DNA of 64,000 nucleotides from Paenibacillus uliginis N3/975 (GTDB lineage Bacteria; Bacillota; Bacilli; Paenibacillales; Paenibacillaceae). Below the pieces are notes generated by a model. That model did not search any database, had not been told where the DNA came from, and saw nothing but the letters and a program-made list of their open reading frames with translations. The stretch lies in contig NZ_LT840184.1 in assembly GCF_900177425.1 (NCBI RefSeq), positions 4,622,357 to 4,686,356 on the forward strand, in the 5' to 3' direction. A program made the position numbers and the translations under genes. This document shows positions 60,325 through 64,000 of the stretch, piece after piece; the stretch's first letter is position 1; each line of letters begins with the position of its first letter.

Positions 60325-61332
60325 TTATCGACGGTCATCCGGATATGGAATACCTAAATGGCTGTATGCAGCCGGAGTAACGACACGCCCCCTTGGAGTC
60401 CGCTGGAGGAATCCAATCTGAAGCAGATAAGGTTCGTACACGTCTTCAATAGTCTGACTTTCTTCACCAATTGTAGCGGCTATCGTATCGAGTCCTACCG
60501 GACCGCCTCGAAAGCTGCGAATCATCGCGTTAAGCATCTTATGGTCGACCAAATCCAGCCCCATCGGATCCACCTGAAGCATTTTAAGCGCTTCTTGGGC
60601 AATATCAGGTGTAATCATACCGTCACCACGTACCTGTGCATAGTCACGTACACGCTTTAGGAGACGGTTAGCTATCCTTGGTGTCCCCCTTGAACGTAGC
60701 GCAATCTCATTGGAGGCATCCCCCAATATTTCTATTCCCAAAATATCAGCACCCCGGGATACGATATAACTCAGCTCGTCCACCGTGTAAAATTCCAAGC
60801 GGCTTACCACACCGAAGCGGTCCCGGAGCGGTGCAGACAACAGTCCTGCGCGGGTAGTAGCACCGATTAATGTAAAAGGTGGCAGGTCAAGTCGAACGGA
60901 ACGTGCGCTCGGACCCTTCCCAATCATAATATCTAACGCAAAATCTTCCATCGCCGGGTACATGACTTCCTCAACAGTACGGTGCAGACGATGAATTTCA
61001 TCAATGAACAGCACATCCCCCTCCTGTAGATTTGTAAGAAGGGCTGCTAAATCTCCCGGACGTTCAATCGCAGGTCCAGATGTAGTTCGCAGACTGACAC
61101 CCAGCTCATTAGCAATAATGTTCGCAAGAGTCGTTTTTCCGAGACCCGGTGGTCCGTACAAAAGCACGTGGTCCAAAGCTTCTTTACGCATTTTGGCTGC
61201 TTCAATGTATATATGCAAATTTTCTTTGACCTGGTTCTGGCCAATATATTCTGCTAAGTAACGGGGACGCAGACTAAGTTCTACAGCCTGATCCTCCATC
61301 ATCAAGTTGGCCGTTATGATACGGTCATCCAT
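60325..61332 (-). CDS. ruvB: Holliday junction branch migration helicase RuvB
   Basis: This 335-residue AAA+ motor has LRPRYLAEYIGQNQVKENLH, Walker A LLYGPPGLGKTTLANIIA, Walker B DVLFIDEIHRLHRTVEEVMY, sensor LIGATTRAGLLSAPLRDRFG and a C-terminal winged helix with GFLQRTPRGRVVTPAAY. It drives branch migration with RuvA. The ruvC-ruvA-ruvB order is intact. Confidence 0.98.
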   Translation of the reverse strand: MDDRIITANLMMEDQAVELSLRPRYLAEYIGQNQVKENLHIYIEAAKMRKEALDHVLLYGPPGLGKTTLANIIANELGVSLRTTSGPAIERPGDLAALLTNLQEGDVLFIDEIHRLHRTVEEVMYPAMEDFALDIMIGKGPSARSVRLDLPPFTLIGATTRAGLLSAPLRDRFGVVSRLEFYTVDELSYIVSRGADILGIEILGDASNEIALRSRGTPRIANRLLKRVRDYAQVRGDGMITPDIAQEALKMLQVDPMGLDLVDHKMLNAMIRSFRGGPVGLDTIAATIGEESQTIEDVYEPYLLQIGFLQRTPRGRVVTPAAYSHLGIPYPDDRR

Positions 61333-61363
61333 TGCTCAACAACTCCTTTCAGTAACCGACATC

Positions 61364-61975
61364 TTAACCGGCATATAATAACTGCAGTGCCCGTTTCATC
61401 AATACATCCACGGATTCTCCTGCTGTTGTTTCCTTAATTTTAAGCCATACCTTATCCAGCTCACCATCCGTATAACCGAGAGCCTTCAATCCCTCACGTG
61501 CTTCAGCCCATGCCGAGCTATCGTCCGGCTCGATGTCATTGACCGCAAACAGACCCGTGGTGTATGCAACACTTCCAAAACCCTCGAGTTTATCCTTCAG
61601 GTCTAAAATCATCCGCTGAGCTGTTTTTTTACCAATACCCGGCAACTTCACGAGAAAAGAAATGTTCTCCTGGTAAATAGCCGACACGACATGATCAGGC
61701 GATCCGCCTCCCAATATACCTAGGGCAACACGCGGACCGATACCCGAAACCTCGATAAGCTTTCTGAAAAGCTTCTGTTCCTCTCTTGTCGGAAAGCCGA
61801 ACAACAGCATAGCATCTTCACGCACATGATGGTGGGTGAAAACCGTAATCGGTCCTTCGACTTTAGCAAAGGCGAACGGATTCGGGCAAAATACACGATA
61901 TCCAACACCCTGGACGTCTAGAACAATATATTCATTTTCAATATGGACAAGCTGTCCCCGTAAAAAATCTATCAT
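61364..61975 (-). CDS. ruvA: Holliday junction DNA-binding protein RuvA
   Basis: This 203-residue protein has an N-terminal OB fold (MIDFLRGQLVHIENEYIVLD), two helix-hairpin-helix motifs (SGIGPRVALGILG and LPGIGKKTAQRMILDLKDKL) and the C-terminal RuvB-binding three-helix domain (AREGLKALGYTDGELDKVW). Its ATG overlaps the ruvC stop by 4 bp. Confidence 0.98.
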   Translation of the reverse strand: MIDFLRGQLVHIENEYIVLDVQGVGYRVFCPNPFAFAKVEGPITVFTHHHVREDAMLLFGFPTREEQKLFRKLIEVSGIGPRVALGILGGGSPDHVVSAIYQENISFLVKLPGIGKKTAQRMILDLKDKLEGFGSVAYTTGLFAVNDIEPDDSSAWAEAREGLKALGYTDGELDKVWLKIKETTAGESVDVLMKRALQLLYAG

Positions 61976-62475
61976 TTTCGCAGTACCTCATTTAACTTTG
62001 AATTCAATGTATACGAATGGGCATGGCAAATGGCTACCGCCAGTGCATCCGCCACATCATCAGGCTTTGGAACACTTTGCAACTTCAAGTACATTCTCAC
62101 CATTTCCTGTACCTGCTTCTTTTCAGCTTTTCCGTACCCTACAATCGCCTGCTTAACCTGCATCGGTGTATATTCGGCGACAGGCAGCCCCCGCTGTACT
62201 GCAGCTAAAATAAGCACGCCACGCGCTTGAGAGACGGACATGGCCGTCGTAACATTCCTGTTGAAAAACAATTTCTCAAATGCGACCGCTTCCGGTTGGT
62301 ACTTATCGATCAATTGTACCATGCCTTCATATACATGATTCAGCCGCTCTTCCTCAGGAGTATGTGCTTCTGTCTGGATACATCCGTATTGAACCGGTGT
62401 TACCTTGCTACCTACCTTATCTACAAACCCGAAACCGACAATCGCGATTCCGGGGTCGATTCCCAATATGCGCAA
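61972..62475 (-). CDS. ruvC: Holliday junction resolvase RuvC
   Basis: This 167-residue RNase H-fold endonuclease has RILGIDPGIAIVGFGFVDK (first catalytic Asp), VAFEKLFFNRNVTTAMSVSQ with the catalytic Glu, and KPDDVADALAVAICHAHS with the C-terminal acidic pair. A TTG at 62475 with GAGGAG 8 nt upstream fits the family start; the frame to 62520 adds 15 residues without support. Most Bacillus species lack RuvC and use RecU, so both may be present here. Confidence 0.95.
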   Translation of the reverse strand: MRILGIDPGIAIVGFGFVDKVGSKVTPVQYGCIQTEAHTPEEERLNHVYEGMVQLIDKYQPEAVAFEKLFFNRNVTTAMSVSQARGVLILAAVQRGLPVAEYTPMQVKQAIVGYGKAEKKQVQEMVRMYLKLQSVPKPDDVADALAVAICHAHSYTLNSKLNEVLRK

Positions 62476-62592
62476 ACCTAATCTCTCCTCTGAAGCGAAC
62501 ATATGTATCGTTCTCCCCATTATAACAAAAGATCGGCATCAGATGAGGAAAAACTTTGAACCTTTCCATCCATCCAAATTTTCTGCAGACGC

Positions 62593-62620
62593 AAATAAGG
62601 AGACACCTAAGGCGTCTCCT
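62593..62620 (-). terminator. Terminator after bofC
   Basis: AGGAGACGCC-TTA-GGTGTCTCCT followed by TATTTG on the minus strand. Confidence 0.8.
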
Positions 62621-62677
62621 AATCTACAAAGTATATTCATCACTTAGCAGCTCTTTCAATAAAAAGCTCAGATCGTA

Positions 62678-63379
62678 TCAATGAGCTTTCATTACATTTT
62701 CAGCCATATCCCTAGCATAATCACTAAACGTTGACAGCACGCTGTTATATTCATCGATATCTTGAATCCGTATGCCATCCTGCAGTTGTTTTAACACATC
62801 TTTTGGCAAAGACGATTCCATCGAATCGATATCCAGCTGAAAAAAGGTTCTCAGCACCTTTTCTTCTTGTGGAGGTCCGTCAAAAAGCGTCAGGTTTCCA
62901 TTAGCATCGACACTCATATAAGCTTGTTCCTTGCAGGTCGGTGACAAGTCATCGGATACCGTTTCTTCTAGCCATACTTCACCGTTGTCATCCATTCTTC
63001 CTTTCCAGGCCGGATTGTTGTTCAGGAGTGTATATACACTGTCGGCATCAAGGCTCCCAAGTATCTGTTCCTCTACACCACATACATATAAAGTTCGTAA
63101 ATGTACTATTCTTTTTTCCTGAGAGTCGTTCAGCTGCTGCATAAAGACCCGTTGTTCCTCTGACTCTCCATCACCGCCGTTTTGTAGATAATTGAGTGTC
63201 TCCAAGGCAATAGGTGAGTCATCCGTCATCTGAGTTAAAAGTTTTTTCATTTGATCAGGCAAAGTCTGACCAGCCCAGACAACGCCCCCTATGATCAAGA
63301 TGAGAGTACAGGTCCATATGGCCCGTCTCCATCGTCTCCATCGTTTCCTGAATTGTTTTTTCATCTGGAAAACATTCAA
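62678..63379 (-). CDS. BofC-like intermembrane sporulation protein
   Basis: This 233-residue protein has a basic N-terminus (KKQFRKRWRRWRRAIWT), a membrane anchor (about 22-42) and an outside domain ending with the BofC C-terminal pattern RTLYVCGVEEQILGSLDADS (about 105-125) and TCKEQAYMSVDANGNLTLFD. BofC links mother-cell sigma-K processing to forespore signals in Bacillus. The TTG at 63379 follows AAGGGG by 6 nt. It precedes ruvCAB as in Bacillus, with a terminator between. Confidence 0.82.
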   Translation of the reverse strand: MNVFQMKKQFRKRWRRWRRAIWTCTLILIIGGVVWAGQTLPDQMKKLLTQMTDDSPIALETLNYLQNGGDGESEEQRVFMQQLNDSQEKRIVHLRTLYVCGVEEQILGSLDADSVYTLLNNNPAWKGRMDDNGEVWLEETVSDDLSPTCKEQAYMSVDANGNLTLFDGPPQEEKVLRTFFQLDIDSMESSLPKDVLKQLQDGIRIQDIDEYNSVLSTFSDYARDMAENVMKAH

Positions 63380-63543
63380 ATTAATCCCCTTCTGTCCAAT
63401 GTTTTTCATAGTTTGACCTGTTCATCACCCATTTATTCAAAATCTTTCATCAGTCATGCGTGAAGAACTTGGACTTTAGGGTAGGAGATAACAGAAAAGA
63501 ATCCATTGCTCAGAGAAATTCTGATCAATGGATTCTTCATGAA

Positions 63544-63617
63544 TCGGGACGACACGATTTGAACATGCGACCCCCTGGTCCCAAACCAGGTGCTCTACCA
63601 AGCTGAGCTACGTCCCG
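63544..63617 (-). tRNA. tRNA-Pro (UGG)
   Basis: The cloverleaf has acceptor CGGGACG/CGTCCCG, anticodon stem CCTGG with loop TTTGGGA (anticodon TGG) and a T-arm GTTCAAAT. CCA is not encoded. Confidence 0.93.
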
Positions 63618-63693
63618 ATATAGAATATAGATACGATAAGAAAATTATAGCATCAATATACTCAAAATGACAAGATTGTTTAACAAAATGATA

Positions 63694-63773
63694 TGCCGGT
63701 GAAGGGACTCGAACCCCCACGGTTTCCCTCACGATTTTGAGTCGCGCGCGTCTGCCAATTCCGCCACACCGGC
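63694..63773 (-). tRNA. tRNA-Leu (CAA)
   Basis: Acceptor GCCGGTG/CACCGGC, D-loop GGCGGAATTGGCAGACGCG, anticodon loop CTCAAAA (anticodon CAA) and a long variable arm CGTGAGGGAAACCGTG. CCA is not encoded. Confidence 0.93.
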
Positions 63774-63837
63774 TTAAAATAAAAACAACCTCTTCGGAAG
63801 AGGATGTTACCATCTATTATTCAGTCTGATAATAAAA

Positions 63838-63914
63838 TGGCGCGCCCTGAGAGATTCGAACTCCCGGCCTTTTGATTCGTAGTCAAACGCTCTATCCAGC
63901 TGAGCTAAGGGCGC
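63838..63914 (-). tRNA. tRNA-Arg (ACG)
   Basis: Acceptor GCGCCCT/AGGGCGC, anticodon loop CTACGAA (anticodon ACG), T-loop GTTCGAATC, encoded CCA (63838-63840). Confidence 0.95.
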
Positions 63915-63920
63915 AAATCA

Positions 63921-63995
63921 TGGAGCGGACGACGGGAATCGAACCCGCGACCCTCGCCTTGGCAAGGCGATGCTCTACCGCTGAGCCACGTCCGC
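63921..63995 (-). tRNA. tRNA-Gly (GCC)
   Basis: Acceptor GCGGACG/CGTCCGC, anticodon stem TCGCC with loop TTGCCAA (anticodon GCC), T-loop GTTCGATTC, encoded CCA (63921-63923). Confidence 0.96.
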
Positions 63996-64000
63996 AAAAA

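Noticed and set aside
63595..63813. 72-codon minus-strand frame
   Set aside because: It is made of tRNA-Leu, part of tRNA-Pro and spacer.
1..64000. CRISPR array or rRNA genes
   Set aside because: No regularly spaced repeats of 23-40 bp and no rRNA sequence were seen; only four tRNAs at the right end.

Overview
The window is chromosomal DNA of a low-to-mid-GC, endospore-forming Firmicute, almost certainly Paenibacillus or a close relative. The evidence is the gene order (recJ-apt-rel-dtd-hisS-aspS-tcdA and bofC-ruvCAB-queA-tgt-yajC-secDF, as around 2.8 Mb in Bacillus subtilis), the sporulation genes (bofC, spoIID-like, spoVB), strong AGGAGG ribosome sites with many TTG/GTG starts, T-box leaders and Firmicute-type tRNAs. 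Most housekeeping genes lie on the minus strand. Assignments rest on reading motifs and gene order by eye; no database search was run.

Layout: 1-9.8 kb holds a peptidase-U32 tRNA hydroxylation protein (cut by the window edge), mltG, two DUF1292 genes, ruvX, ireB, alaS with a T-box leader, an AI-2E-type permease, a zinc-ribbon protein, a PRC-barrel protein and a cysteine desulfurase. From 9.79 to 14.91 kb a 5.1-kb integrated element sits exactly in the last codons of cymR. It is bounded by a 14-bp direct repeat and has a decayed tyrosine recombinase at its cymR-side end. It separates cymR from the cysteine desulfurase that normally follows it. cymR and the divergent mnmA come next (14.9-16.7 kb).

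The stretch 16.7-26.3 kb is accessory. It holds the 5' piece of a group IIC intron placed just after a terminator, and a three-gene MoxR-ATPase/VWA cassette behind a large dyad operator with a possible -1 frameshift site. It also holds two translationally coupled peptides, a probably Fur-controlled ABC exporter, a graveyard of gene fragments, and an ECF sigma/anti-sigma pair.

From 26.3 to 35.6 kb lie nrdDG (anaerobic ribonucleotide reductase, with NrdR boxes plus a cobalamin riboswitch), a PCYCGC lipoprotein, a crcB fluoride-channel pair, rarA, helD and tcdA. From 35.7 to 51.5 kb come aspS, hisS (with a T-box), dtd, rel, a uracil permease, apt, recJ, a CDF-type transporter, secDF and comN. 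From 51.6 to 63.4 kb come spoVB, a DUF421 protein, two small membrane-protein genes, yajC, tgt, queA, a SpoIID/LytB protein, ruvBAC and bofC. The window ends with tRNA-Pro, tRNA-Leu, tRNA-Arg and tRNA-Gly.

The core genes work in translation and tRNA modification (alaS, aspS, hisS, mnmA, tgt, queA, dtd, tcdA, U32 protein), DNA repair (ruvX, ruvABC, recJ, rarA), protein export (secDF, yajC), the stringent response and purine salvage (rel, apt), sulfur supply (cymR, cysteine desulfurase, mnmA) and sporulation. The least explained parts are the cymR-integrated element, the DUF6530-like/MoxR/VWA cassette and the coupled peptide pair near 21 kb.
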